Positions 37,801-48,351 are shown, counted from the stretch's first letter. The stretch is 64,000 bases of DNA from Garcia nutans (GCA_947685225.1 CANTUV010000062.1:17132501-17196500), one strand, 5' to 3'. Notes: generated from the letters alone by a model not told the origin. Translations and numbers: made by a program.

Positions 37801-40543
37801 ACTTCGAGTCCAGAATCCAAATCTTTTTAATCCAAAACTCAATTTGAGTCTAGAACCTAAACCACCGCTGGTCCAAAACCTAAATCTTTTTCTATTCCAA
37901 AACTCAATTCCGGTCCAGAATCAAAGTCTCCTCGGGTCAAGAATCCAAATATTTTTCAAATCCACAACTCTATCCGAGTCCAGAACCTAAACCACCTCAT
38001 ATCCAAAATAAAATCTTTTTCGAGTTTAAAACTCAATCCAGGTCCAGAACCTAAATCACCTGGGGTCAAGAACCCAAATTTTTTTTTAGTCTAGAACTCA
38101 TTTCGGGTCTATAGCTCAAATCATCATGGGTCCAGAACCCAAATCATTTTTTAGTCTGAAACTCAATTCGATTCTAGAACCCATACTACCTCGGGTCCAG
38201 AACCCAATTTTTTTTGAATCCACAACTCAATTAGGGTCCGAAACCCAAATTCATTTTCGAGTTCATAACTCAATTTGAGTCAAGAAGCCAAATCTTTTTT
38301 TGATTCCAAAACTCCATTTGGGTCTACAATCCAAACCACCTCGTGTCCAGAATCCAAATCTTTTTTGAGTCCGAAACTCAATTTGGGTCCAAACCCAAAC
38401 AACCTCGGGTCCATAACCAAAATATTTTCGAGTCCATAACTCAATTCGGGTCCAGAACCCAAACCACCTTAACTCTAGAACCTAAATCTTTTTCGAGTCT
38501 AAAACTCAATCTAGGTCAAGAACAAAAACCACCTCGGGTCCATAACCAAAACCTTTTTCAAATTCAAAACTCAATCTGAGTCCAAAATCCAAACTACCTT
38601 GGGTTCAAAACCCAAATCTTTTTCGAATTCAGAACTCAATCCGGGTCGAGAACCCAAATCACCTCGGGTACAGAATCCAAATTTTTTCAAAATCCAAAAC
38701 TCAATCCAAGTCTAGAACAAAAATCACATTGGGTCCATAACACAGATCTTTTTCAAGTCCAAAACTCAGTCCGGGTCTAGAACCCAAACAACTACGGTAC
38801 AAAATCCAAATCTTTTTCGAGTTCAGAATATGATTCGAGTCCAGAACCCAAACCACCACTGGTCCAAAACCCAAATCTCTTTTGATTCCAAAACTCAATT
38901 CAGGTCCAAAATCCAAACCTCTTCGGGTCCAAACCGAAATCTTTTTCAAATACACAACTCAATACGTATCTAAAACCCAAACCACCTCGGGTCCTAAACA
39001 CAAATATTTTTAAGTTTAGAACTCAATCCGGGCAGAGAACCCAAACCACCTGGGGTCTAGAACCCAAATCTTTTTTGAGCCCTGAACTCAATTCGGGTCC
39101 AGAACCCAAATCACCGCCGGTCCAAAATCCAAATCTTTTTTGAGTTTGGAACTCAATTCAGGTCGACAACCCAAACCACCTCGGGTCCAGAACCCAAAAT
39201 TTTCTCGAATCCACAACTTAATTCGGGTTCAGAACTCAAATCTTTTTCGAGCCCAAAACTCATTTCAGGTTAAGAATCTAAACCACCTTGGGTATAGAAC
39301 CCAAATCCTTTTCCAGTCCAGAGTTAATTTGGGTCCAAACCCAAACAACCTTGGGTCCATAATCCAAATCTTTTTTTTAGTTGATAACTTAATCTGGGTT
39401 CAGAACCCAAACCACCTTGTGTCTAGAACCCAAAGCATCTCAGGTCCAGAACCCAAATCTTTTTTTAGTCCATAACTCAATATGGTTCCAGAACTAAACC
39501 ACTTTAGGTCAACAACCCAAATCTTTTTCGAATCTAGAACTCAATCTGAGTCCAAAATCTAAACCATCTCGGGTCAAAAATCCAAATCATTTTTAAATCT
39601 TGAACTAAATTCGGGTTGAGAACCTAAATGACCTCGGGTTTAGAACCATAATTTTTTTTAGTCCAGAACTTAATCTGAGTCCAGAACCCAAACCATCTCG
39701 GGTCTAGAACATAGATCTTTTTCTAGTCCAGAACACAATCTGGGTCCAGAACCCAAATATTTTTCAAGTTCACAACTCAATTTGGGTCAAGGACTCAAAT
39801 CTTTTTCTAGTCCAAAACTTAATATGGGTCTAGAACCCAAATCACCTCAGTTCCAGAACGCAAATCTTTTTCAAATCCAGAACTCAATTTGGGTCCAAAA
39901 CCTAAACCATTTTCAATCTAGAACTCAATTCGGGTCGAGAACCCAAACCAACTCCGGTCCAGAACCCAAATTTTTTCAAGTCTAGAGCTCAATTTGGGTC
40001 CAGATCCCAAACCACCTCAGGTCTAGAATAAAAATCATTTTTAAGTCCAGAACTCAATTCAGGTCCAGAACCCAAATTACCTCGGGTCCAGAATAGAATC
40101 TTTTTTTAGTCCAGAACTCAATGCGGGACTAGAATCCAAACCCCGCTGGTCCAGATCCCAAATCTTTTTCGAGTCCAAAACTCAATTCACCTAGGGTTCA
40201 GAATCCAAATCCTTTTTGAGTCTGAAACTCAATCCGGGTCCAAAACCCAAATCTTTTTTTAGTTCAAAATTCAATCCTGGTCTTGAAACCAAATTTTTTC
40301 GAGTTCAGAACTCAATCCGAGTCCAGAACCAAAAAAATCTCGTGTAGAGAACCAAAACCACCTTGGGTCCAGAACCTAATTTTTTTTTTCCACAAATCAA
40401 TCATGGACCATAAACCAAACCACCTTGGATTAAGAACCCAAATCTTTTTTTAGTCAAGAACTCAATCCGGGCCCAGAACCCAAACCACCTTGGGTCCAGA
40501 ACCCAATCTATGTCTAGAACCCAATTCACCTCTGGTCAAGAAC
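31881..40543 (+). repeat. 65-bp satellite array III, forward orientation
   Basis: Same monomer as array II but with a different higher-order pattern: variant blocks with GAGTCATGAAC occur at about 32915 and 35028, each preceded 330-360 bp earlier by a CAATCATTGTCC variant. It is interrupted at 40543/40544 by the second element and resumes at 53354. No gene seen; all ORFs here are satellite translations. Confidence 0.93.
40539..40543. repeat. Target site duplication AGAAC, left
   Basis: AGAAC directly precedes the LTR start TGTGAATAC. Its partner AGAAC at 53354-53358 directly follows the LTR end GGTTCACA. The word belongs to the satellite core, which shows the insertion target was a satellite monomer. 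Confidence 0.85.
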
Positions 40544-40782
40544 TGTGAATACTCGAATTTTGAGGCTCGGAAAGCCGATTTTCTCAAACTGCAAAAGACC
40601 AAGCCAGACCGGATGACCACAGTAAAGTTCACCGAAAGTATGTCTTCATGGTACTTGAAATGTCCGGAATGTCACGAGGATCACGGATATGGTCCCGGAA
40701 TATTTTTTGGAGGTCTGTAGCTCCCGAAAAATCAGTTTGAACGGAAATCATACATGATTTTTTAGAAGGCTCGAAAACCAAG

Positions 40783-40900
40783 GGCGGTCCTACCGCCGCC
40801 GACCAAGGCGGTCCGACCGCTGGGAACGGCGGTCCCGCCGCCGTTTCTGCTTTTTCCCCTTTTCCCAGCTTGTCACTTCCACGGCGGTTCGACCGCTGTC
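40783..40900. repeat. GC-rich palindromic GGCGGTC cluster in U3
   Basis: Several copies of GGCGGT...ACCGCC and GGCGGTC...GACCGC, for example GGCGGTCCTACCGCC at 40783-40797. The cluster stands out in an AT-rich region. It lies just upstream of the TATA box, which would suit a binding or methylation-sensitive promoter element, but that is inference. The 3' LTR has a different number and order of copies. Confidence 0.7.
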
Positions 40901-40916
40901 CAGTCCGATTTTTGTT

Positions 40917-40923
40917 TATAAAA
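40917..40923 (+). promoter_or_regulatory. TATA box, 5' LTR
   Basis: TATAAAA in GTTTATAAAATGCC, conserved in the 3' LTR (52419-52425). The start of transcription is expected about 25-35 bp downstream, near 40950. Confidence 0.6.
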
Positions 40924-41127
40924 TGCCTCAGATTTTTCAGAATAGGGGTTGGCTATTCGGATCCCGGGCCTCATGCTGACGAATTCTCTGTTTACACACG
41001 CTTAAGAACTTTTATTGGACTTTTATTTGCATAAACCTATCCGTGTGCTGTTGGAATTAATCAAAATCAAATTCAAGGTCCGAGAAAACAAGATCTGGAA
41101 CTTCGAAGTGGGAAAATCCTAAGCAAG

Positions 41128-41133
41128 GTAATG
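41128..41133 (+). promoter_or_regulatory. Possible 5' splice site in the LTR
   Basis: AAG|GTAATG with the exon edge at 41127. Matching acceptors downstream (TTTTGCAG|G ending at 42029 and 42226, TTTGCAG|G ending at 42866) would define a leader intron containing the hairpin array and the PBS. Predicted from sequence words only. Confidence 0.35.
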
Positions 41134-41199
41134 TTCTAATTCATCATTTGTTAATTCAAGCATGTCATAAGCATTGCATCTTCTTCTCAATTTCTTTCT

Positions 41200-41444
41200 G
41201 GTCAAAGACCTAATTTTTTTAGGTCTAAGGCCTAATTAACTAATCAATGAACATTTCGGCATTAAGCCATGAATCTCTCAATCTTGTTGGTCAAAGACCT
41301 AATCTCTTTTGGCATAAAGCCCATCACAATTAAAATTGATCTTTTTGGCACGGAGCCTAAATTGCATTCTTTTGGTACCAAGTATCCAAATTTTAGCAAA
41401 ATCAGCACTAAGTGCTCAAAATCTCACAATTTTGGCAAAAAGCC
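41200..41444 (+). promoter_or_regulatory. Array of nine short hairpins in R/U5
   Basis: Nine stem-loop words spaced 22-36 bp: GGTCAAAGACC (41200), GGTCTAAGGCC (41222), GGCATTAAGCC (41258), GGTCAAAGACC (41289), GGCATAAAGCC (41311), GGCACGGAGCC (41347), GGTACCAAGTATCC (41374), AGCACTAAGTGCT (41404), GGCAAAAAGCC (41434). The stems differ in sequence yet stay complementary, with A-rich loops. The set is kept in the 3' LTR (52702-52946), where the seventh reads GGTACCAAGTACC. Function unknown; RNA structure for packaging, dimerisation or translation control is a guess. A 72-codon ATG ORF (41269-41487) overlaps the array in both LTRs. Confidence 0.6.
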
Positions 41445-41854
41445 CGACAATGCACGAAGCATACACACACACATGCATAATGCATAATTGCCTTTAAATA
41501 GGCTTTTCCGAACTACATGGGCTTTGATCTCTCATAAAAACGAGAGTATGTAGGCATATTTGGGATTCACCCCAAATAGCAAGTCCGCAATTTACTAACA
41601 ATCTGTCTGTCTTTTTCCTTTCTGTGTCCCTTTCAGATTTGTTTCTTTTTTGCCAAATTAATCAAATACATGACATAGTCCCCGAATCCTCCTTGGGTTC
41701 GTAGATTAGAAACCTTTACATTGGATGCATTATTGGAGTCAAACACGGGTTTTCTTAGTTTTTCCCTTTGAACAGAAAAAACTGAGTGGCGACTCCTAAC
41801 AACAAGTGAACGTTCATCCGAATCCTTTTTGGGTTGAATCCGAGGTTCACAGTT

Positions 41855-41872
41855 TGGCGACTCCACTGGGGA
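41855..41872 (+). promoter_or_regulatory. Primer binding site, second element
   Basis: TGGCGACTCCACTGGGGA, three bases after the LTR end GGTTCACA. It is the same type as the copy B site at 25055, so both elements use the same or a very similar tRNA primer. Confidence 0.85.
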
Positions 41873-42300
41873 CCATAAAAATGATTTATGGGATTCTAGT
41901 GGACTACTATTGCTTATTTGATTAATTTGACACTAGGGACCATGAAAATGATTTATGGGATCCTAGTAGACTACTATTCTTTATTTGATTAACTTGCCCT
42001 TCTTTAGGGTATTTTTATTTATTTTGCAGGGTACCTTAGCAATGGTTGTCTTTTCTTTAAGGACATTAGAATTGAAAATTGACTAAAAGAATCTTTATGG
42101 GGACCATAAAAAAATAATAATAAAATAATAAAATAATAATAAAAATAATTTATGGGATCCTAGTAGACTATTATTATTCATTTAACTGATTTGCCCTTCT
42201 TTAGGGTACTTTTATTCATTTTGCAGGGTACCTTAGCAATATATATCCCCTCCTTGGGGATATTGGATTAAAAATTGACAAAAGGAATCTTTTTCCTTTA
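41868..42300 (+). repeat. Three tandem leader repeats
   Basis: Units start GGGGACCATAAAA at 41868, 41936 and 42099. All share ATTTATGGGAT(C/T)CTAGT(A/G)GACTA. The second and third also share TTGCCCTTCTTTAGGGTA and TTTTGCAGGGTACC, and end in TTGACAAAAGGAATC-like words. The third has an extra AATAAT-type expansion. Each of the two long units ends with an acceptor-like polypyrimidine-CAG. Confidence 0.75.
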
Positions 42301-42974
42301 ATGGACCCCTTGTTTGATTAATTGTGCATTTATTTTGTTATTCAGAGAATCTTTTTCTCTTGCATTATATGGGGGAATCCTTTTCCTCCATTGCATAAAA
42401 AAAAATTATTTTCAAATGAATTTCTTCTCTTTCTGTTCAAAATTCTGAGTCTGGATAGCAAGTAGTGTTGACCGGCAGGTCTCCTTAATTATGCCGGCGG
42501 ACAGCCAAAGCGTCCTCCCTGTTGTCGCAAACCATTCCAATCCTTTTGGAGTGGCCCATGAGTAATCGTACTGTTGGACCCACGCGAAACTCCTTGTTTC
42601 ACATGTGGTTAGGTATATCTTACTCAAGACTCAAGGGTCCCTATTATGAGCCAATTCTCTATTTTTCATGAACAATAGAACCTTCCCTTAAGTTGTATGT
42701 ACCCAATGATAGTGCCACATTCCATTAAAATGAATTATGATGTGATGAGGTGCATTCATGCAACATAACAACATTGTTTTGGGGAAAACCTTTTGATATA
42801 TGCAAGTGGACCAAGAGTCTTCCTACCCTACACACTACCCTGATCTTTTACCCTTAACCTTTGCAGGTACCCACTATCCGTGTGCCTTCACCTACACAAG
42901 CTACACCAACTCCAACTGTGCAATCACCCACAAGTCCTACTACCCCAACTTCACCAACTACTCCAATTATTGAA
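42301..42974 (+). other. Rest of the untranslated leader
   Basis: No gene is supported here. A 71-codon minus-strand ORF (42412-42627) has no recognisable domain. The leader ends with a pyrimidine-rich run and TTTGCAG|GTACCC at 42866, which resembles a 3' splice site. The gag frame is open from 42861 but only from a TTG codon. Confidence 0.55.
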
Positions 42975-45900
42975 ATGGCTACTATTGAACAGATTAAGGC
43001 CCTGCTAGATGGACAAGTTAAGGAAATTGAAGCTAGGATGCAAGAAAGAATTGATGAAGCTTTGGCTGCCCAAAGGGTAGCCATCTTGGCTGAATTGGGA
43101 GGCGTACCAAAGACAGTCACTACTTCTGGAAATTTAGGGAAAGAACCTATTATGGGACAAACTAGTACCCCCATGACTGCTCAGAATAATACCCCTGTCA
43201 TCAATTTGGAGGATCCACCCTCTAAGAATGAAACTGATGAATTGAAAAAGAAACTTGAATTGCTTGAAAGGTCAATCACTGCCATGAAAACTCATAAAGA
43301 GGTGGTAGACATGGATTCCTTATCCTTGTTTCCCCAAGCTAGATTGCCTCCAAAATTCAAGATGTCTGGGATGGACAGATTTGATGGGACCACTTGCCCT
43401 AAAATCCATTTGAAGATGTATGTGGGGGCCTTGAGCCCTTGGGGTTTAAATGATGAGCTCTTTGCTCAACTCTTTCAACAATCCTTGACTGGGGCTGCCC
43501 TAAAATGGTTTGTAAGCCTGGACCGTGCTAAGATTAAGACCTGGGAAGACATCTGCAATGCATTTAACACTCAATACCACTACAATATTGAGGTGGATGT
43601 CACTAGAAGAGAACTTGAGACTACCAAACAAAACAACAATGAACCTTTCTCCTCATTCCTTACGAGGTGGTGGGCAAAAGCCGCCCAAATGATCAATCGC
43701 CCTTCAGAACAGGAGCAGATTGATATTATAATTAGGAATTTAAGGCCTACATATCAAGCTCAACTGCAAACCCAATACCTACCTACTTTCAAATCGATCA
43801 TTGCGACTGCAACTAAGGTAGAAGACTTGATACAATTGGGTAAAATAGTAGATGAGGGAGCTACTTCGAAGTATAGGAAACAAGGCCAAGCTACTTCCTC
43901 AAGCAAGGTCAATGAAGTGGCCAATATTGCCCCTGCGAATCCTTTACGTGTGGGCAATCTTGGGCAGAGAAATCAGCCAAGAAGGCAATATACCGACCTT
44001 GGAGTGCCCCTTCATCTAGTGTTTAAAAAGGCCGTGGAAGGGAAGTATTTGAAGCCTTTGGACCCAAGGCCACCTCCAAACCCATTACCCTCCAGTTATA
44101 AGGCCAATGAGTATTGTGAATACCACCAAGGAAAAGGGCATAGAACAGATGCTTGCTGGACTCTGAAAAACCGCATCCAGGATTTGGTGGATAGGGGTGA
44201 CATCATTCCTCGCAGGAGTCAACCGAACATTAATACTAACCCTTTGCCTAATCATTCCATCCACGCCATCATTGTGGAAGAAGAGTTGTTTGATCCTTTC
44301 AAACTTCTCTTAGAAATGAATGAAGTGTGTGTGTTGGATTTGAATGACCTTGCTGAAGACGTCGACGCTTTGACAAGAAGCGGAAGGCAATATCAGCCAC
44401 TCGACTTGGAAAAAGCCCCTACAACCTCAAATCACCCCCATAAGAAGACACCAGAGCCAAAAGAAGACCCTGTCCTCTCTCAGCTTAAGCAAACTCAAGC
44501 TAGGGTATCAATTTGGGAGCTCCTTGCTTCCTCATTCCCACACCGTCAGGCTCTTAGCGAAGATTTAAGTCAACTTGATACATCAGTGGACACAAGCCCA
44601 GAAGCTTTGGTGGCCACTTTGACTCAATCAACCAAGGCATTGAGTATCCGATTTTCTGATACAGACCTACCAGAAGATGGCAGTAAACACAATGATGCTC
44701 TATACATCACCATACAAACTGGGGGAAAGACTGTTCCCATGGTTCTCATTGATAATGGGTCAGCCTTAAATGTATGTCCCTTGAAGGTAGCAAACTGTCT
44801 GGGGTTGGAGGCTACAGATCTTACACCTTCTGATCAGATTGTTAGAGCATATGATAACACTCGAAGAGAAATTTTGGGTGTTGCCACTCTGGAAATTGCT
44901 ATTGGGCCGGTGAAAATCAGAGTGCCCTTCCAAGTCATTGATGTACCCGCGAGCTTTAATCTCCTCCTTGGAAGGCCGTGGATCCATCAGAATAATGCTG
45001 TCCCTTCTTCATTACATCAAAAACTTAAGTTCCCTTTTGAAGGAAAAATCATCACTATCAAAGGTGACACCTGTGAAATCAACAAGAGAACCATGGATCA
45101 GTCTCTCTTTGAGGTTGTTCCTGGCAAAACCGCCATGACCTTGACTGGTTTCCATTATGATACGGTCCAATGCATTGAAGGAGAAAAACCCAAAGGGCCA
45201 TTTATCTTATATGATTTTGGAGAGGTCCAAATCAATTGCCTGGTGGGAATGATGCTAAGGGTAGGTCTGCTGCCCGGAATGAAAATGATAAAGTCTGGGA
45301 GGAAAATACCCGTAGTGCATCCATGGGAAGAACCTGAGAATAAGGGAACTTTTGGCCTGGGGAACAAACCCACAGATGAGGAGATAGAAGAGTTTGAGCA
45401 TGGAAGGAAGAAAAGGAAGAATTGGGGGGTAAGAAGCCTCAAAATGCACCCTTATTTTAGAACTCTGAATGGTCACTTCTGCAAACCTGGAAAAGCAGTT
45501 CCTTACTGTGGTTTTCAGGAACCATTCTATTCTCCTATGACTGGAAAGAAACTACCGGGTTTTGAGATGTTCGATGATGTTTTAGCCATAAAAGAAGAAG
45601 AGCCAGAACCTATAGCTGACCCACAAATGGAAGATTTTATGCGGCCTAGTCTCTTTGATGAGATTGCTATGATAACCAATTTTGAAGACAAAAGGGACTT
45701 CACAAAGCTGATCAAGACCACAGATGGACCACTGATGAACAGGTATGCCGAGGAGGGACAAGCTGCTGTAGTAAAATCTAGTCCTGTGTCACACCCTGAA
45801 CCTGAGTCTTGCACTGAGTCAAATTCTGAGTCAAACACTGAGTCAGAGTCTAGTTCTGAGTCTTTCTTAGCTTCAGGAATAGAAAACCCTGATGTTGAAT

Positions 45901-46082
45901 ATGATGTAACTCTGGGGGATGACTCCGCCATTATTAATGAAACTGTTCAAGTTCTTGGTTACCCTGTGTCTTTTGCTTTCCAAGTATTATCTAGCAAAAA
46001 TGAAATACATGAAATAAAAGAAATAAATGAAAAAATAATGATTGGCAAAGAAAATGAACATACATACATACATTGCATATGA
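42975..46082 (+). CDS. gag-pro: Gag-protease polyprotein, Tat-type
   Basis: Supplies the particle shell and the aspartic protease that cuts the polyprotein. The open frame reaches back to 42861, but the first ATG is 42975 (MATIEQIKALLDG), giving 1035 residues. Seen in order: a coiled-coil-like N-terminus; a Gag core at about residues 125-270 (FKMSGMDRFDG, then SFLTRWWAKAA); a knuckle CEYHQGKGHRTDAC from residue 381, form CX2HX4HX4C; protease with active-site LIDNGSALNV (Asp about residue 593) and NLLLGRPWIH downstream; a spacer with VGLLPGMKM and FGLGNKPTDEE resembling the G-patch-like region of Tat elements; a Ser/Glu tract at about 944-963. The whole frame is intact, unlike pol. It overlaps the pol frame by about 40 bp in another phase. 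Confidence 0.9.
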   Translation: MATIEQIKALLDGQVKEIEARMQERIDEALAAQRVAILAELGGVPKTVTTSGNLGKEPIMGQTSTPMTAQNNTPVINLEDPPSKNETDELKKKLELLERSITAMKTHKEVVDMDSLSLFPQARLPPKFKMSGMDRFDGTTCPKIHLKMYVGALSPWGLNDELFAQLFQQSLTGAALKWFVSLDRAKIKTWEDICNAFNTQYHYNIEVDVTRRELETTKQNNNEPFSSFLTRWWAKAAQMINRPSEQEQIDIIIRNLRPTYQAQLQTQYLPTFKSIIATATKVEDLIQLGKIVDEGATSKYRKQGQATSSSKVNEVANIAPANPLRVGNLGQRNQPRRQYTDLGVPLHLVFKKAVEGKYLKPLDPRPPPNPLPSSYKANEYCEYHQGKGHRTDACWTLKNRIQDLVDRGDIIPRRSQPNINTNPLPNHSIHAIIVEEELFDPFKLLLEMNEVCVLDLNDLAEDVDALTRSGRQYQPLDLEKAPTTSNHPHKKTPEPKEDPVLSQLKQTQARVSIWELLASSFPHRQALSEDLSQLDTSVDTSPEALVATLTQSTKALSIRFSDTDLPEDGSKHNDALYITIQTGGKTVPMVLIDNGSALNVCPLKVANCLGLEATDLTPSDQIVRAYDNTRREILGVATLEIAIGPVKIRVPFQVIDVPASFNLLLGRPWIHQNNAVPSSLHQKLKFPFEGKIITIKGDTCEINKRTMDQSLFEVVPGKTAMTLTGFHYDTVQCIEGEKPKGPFILYDFGEVQINCLVGMMLRVGLLPGMKMIKSGRKIPVVHPWEEPENKGTFGLGNKPTDEEIEEFEHGRKKRKNWGVRSLKMHPYFRTLNGHFCKPGKAVPYCGFQEPFYSPMTGKKLPGFEMFDDVLAIKEEEPEPIADPQMEDFMRPSLFDEIAMITNFEDKRDFTKLIKTTDGPLMNRYAEEGQAAVVKSSPVSHPEPESCTESNSESNTESESSSESFLASGIENPDVEYDVTLGDDSAIINETVQVLGYPVSFAFQVLSSKNEIHEIKEINEKIMIGKENEHTYIHCI

Positions 46083-48117
46083 TTGTGTGAATAAGGAACA
46101 GGTTGTTGAGTGCATCAGAAGATATGTCGACTGCTTCATGTGGAAGGCAAGTGATGTCACGGGAATAGACCCAGCCATAGCAGTTCATAAGATTCCACTA
46201 TACCTAGATGCGAAGCTGGTTAAGCAGAAATTGAGAAGAATGAAGCCTGAATGGTCTTTGAAAATTAAAGAGGAGGTTGCCAAGCAACTGGACAATAAGT
46301 TCATAGAACCAATTGCCTACCCTTCCTGGTTAGCAAACATCGTGCCAGTCCCGAAGAAAGATGGAAAGGTCAGGATGTGTGTTGACTATAGAGATTTGAA
46401 TAAGGCCTGTCCCAAGGACGATTTTCCACTACCACACATCGATTTGCTGATAGACAGGATGGCTGGGCATAGGATGGTTTCCATGACTGACCTCGCGGTT
46501 GGGTACAATCAGATCCTAGTGCACCCACCAGACAAAGAGAAGACAACTTTCATTACAGAATGGGGCACTTTCTGCTATAGGGTTATGCCTTTTGGGTTGA
46601 TAAATGCAGGGGCTACCTACCAAAGGATGGCGACAACAGTCTTTCATGACATGATTCACAAAGAAGTAGAAGTGTATGTTGATGATATGATTGTTAAGTC
46701 AAAGTCTCTAGAAGAACACATTGAAGCACTTGAGAAGTTCTTCCTTAGACTTCGCAAGTACAATTTGAAGCTTAATCCTGCAAAGTGCCTATTTGGAGCA
46801 ACATCAGGCTTATTTTTGGGGTATTTGGTCAGCAAGAGAGGAATAGAAGTTGATCCAGCAAAGTCAAAGGCTATTCTGAAAATGCCTCCGCCAAGAACAG
46901 AAAAAGAGATTCGAGGCTTGCTAGGTAGATTACAGTATATCAGTCGATTCATATCGCAATTGGCAGAGACTTGTGGTCCAATCTTTAAGCTACTAAGGAA
47001 AGGAGCTTCACAAGAATGGAATGAAGATTGCCAAAAGGCCTTCAACAAGATCAAAGAATACTTGTTAAGTCCGCCAATTCTACAACCTCCTAGAATGGGA
47101 AAGCCTCTGCTCTTGTATTTGTCTGTAACAGATGAAGCCATGGGTGCAATGCTAGCTCAAGAAGCCGAAAGTACAAAAGTGGAAAATGCAATTTACTACC
47201 TCAGCAAAAGGATGCTGGATTATGAGTTAAAGTATAATAAGATTGAGAAGTTGTGTTTTTGGTATTGGGCTTGTACAAAGTTACAACACTACTTGTCTTC
47301 TTACACTACTTGTGTCATCGCAGAACAGAGTCCCTTGAAATTCCTTATGGAGAGGCCTGTTTTGGACAGCAAAATGGCAAAGTGGGTGTCAACATTGGCA
47401 GCTTTTGACTTAAAATTTGTTTAGAGGAAAGCTGTGAAAGGTGGAGCAATAGCTGACCAATTAGCAGAATTGCCCGTAAAAGACGAGATGTATTTTAATG
47501 GTTTCCCTGACGAAGACCTCTTGAATGTGGAAAGGAGTATTTGGGAGATGTATTTTGATGGGGCATCCAATTATCATGGAAATGGAATTGGGATTGTGTT
47601 CAAAACTCCTTGTGGAGAATACATTCCATTTGCAGTTAAACTTGACTTTAGCTGCACAAACAATGAAGCAGAATATGAAGCTTGCATCAATGGGCTTGAA
47701 GCCGCCCTGGAATTAGGGATTAAGAACCTAAAGGTCTACGGTGATTCTATTTTAATAGTATCACAAGCTTTAAGGAAATGGAAGATAAGAGAAGAGCGTT
47801 TGGTTCCTTACCTACAACGCCTTGATCATTTGGCACAACAATTCGATGATCAGTCCTTCGAATATCTCCCAAGAGCAAAGAATCAGTTTGCTGATGCCCT
47901 GGCTACTTTAGCTTCCATGATCAATATCAAGGAGGGGAAAGCCATTCGTCCACTGAAAGTTCAGCTTCAGAAATGACCCGCCCATGTAATGCATTTGACC
48001 GATGGTAAACCATTGTTTTGGGATATCAAAAGTTATCTCAAGGATGGAAGTTATCCGGAGGGATCATCAAAGGTTGATCAGAGGGCCATAAGGCAGCTCT
48101 CCTTGAGCACGGTCTAA
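46042..48117 (+). pseudogene. pol: RT - RNase H - archaeal-type RNase H, two internal stops, no integrase
   Basis: Copies element RNA into DNA. The frame opens at 46042 (TTG, right after a TGA) in the +1 phase relative to gag-pro, so expression needs frameshifting or splicing; Ogre elements splice here. RT motifs: VPVPKKDGKVRMCVDYRDLN, SMTDLAVGYNQI, MPFGLINAGATYQR and the catalytic YVDD at 46675-46686. The connection/RNase H part follows (LLLYLSVTDEAMGAML, YLSKRML). A TAG at 47422 interrupts it just before RKAVKGGAIADQLAELP. The second, archaeal-type RNase H (WEMYFDGASN, NNEAEYEACINGLEAAL, VYGDSILIV, NQFADALATLAS) is the Tat hallmark. After a TGA at 47974 the frame runs on (DGKPLFWDIKSYLKDGSYPE) to TAA 48115. 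Integrase should follow but does not. Both internal stops fit C to T changes. Confidence 0.9.
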
Positions 48118-48169
48118 ATTTTAATAAAAATCATTTATTCATTTTTCTTTTGCCAACATAAAAAAAAAT

Positions 48170-48313
48170 CCCGCTAAGTTGAAAACCCACAAAGGGCGGC
48201 TTAGGCAATAGTGGGGCCCGCTAAGTTGAAAATCCGCAAAGGGCAGCTTAGGCAAGAATGGGTAAGAGCTCGCTAAGTTGAAAATCCGAAAGGACGGCTT
48301 AGGCAAAAATTAG
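48170..48313 (+). repeat. 47-52 bp tandem repeat after pol
   Basis: Three copies of a unit with CGCTAAGTTGAAAA, a CCGCAAAGGGCGGCTTAGGCA-like middle and a variable tail, starting at 48170, 48217 and 48269. GCTAAG and CTTAGGC are partly complementary, so each copy can fold. Tandem repeats at this place are typical of Tat elements. Confidence 0.8.
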
Positions 48314-48351
48314 AGCAAGTAAATAAAGTAGATAATGCTTGGAAAGCAAAT

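Larger units (their letters stand above)
40544..41851 (+). repeat. 5' LTR of the second element (1308 bp)
   Basis: Starts TGTGAATAC and ends GGTTCACA; it matches 49528-53353 once the nested insertion is removed. In order it holds a U3 with GC-rich GGCGGTC palindromes (40783-40900), a TATA box (40917), a splice-donor-like AAG|GTAATG (41127/41128), a string of nine short hairpins (41200-41444) and U5. Confidence 0.92.

Noticed and set aside
42861..42974. Extended N-terminus of gag-pro from 42861
   Set aside because: The first codon is TTG, within a splice-acceptor-like TTTGCAG. The Thr/Pro-rich extension has no ATG; 42975 is the first ATG.
45155..47141. Minus-strand ORFs of 95-161 codons opposite gag-pro and pol
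   Set aside because: Shadows of the strong coding frame on the plus strand; no domain in their translations.
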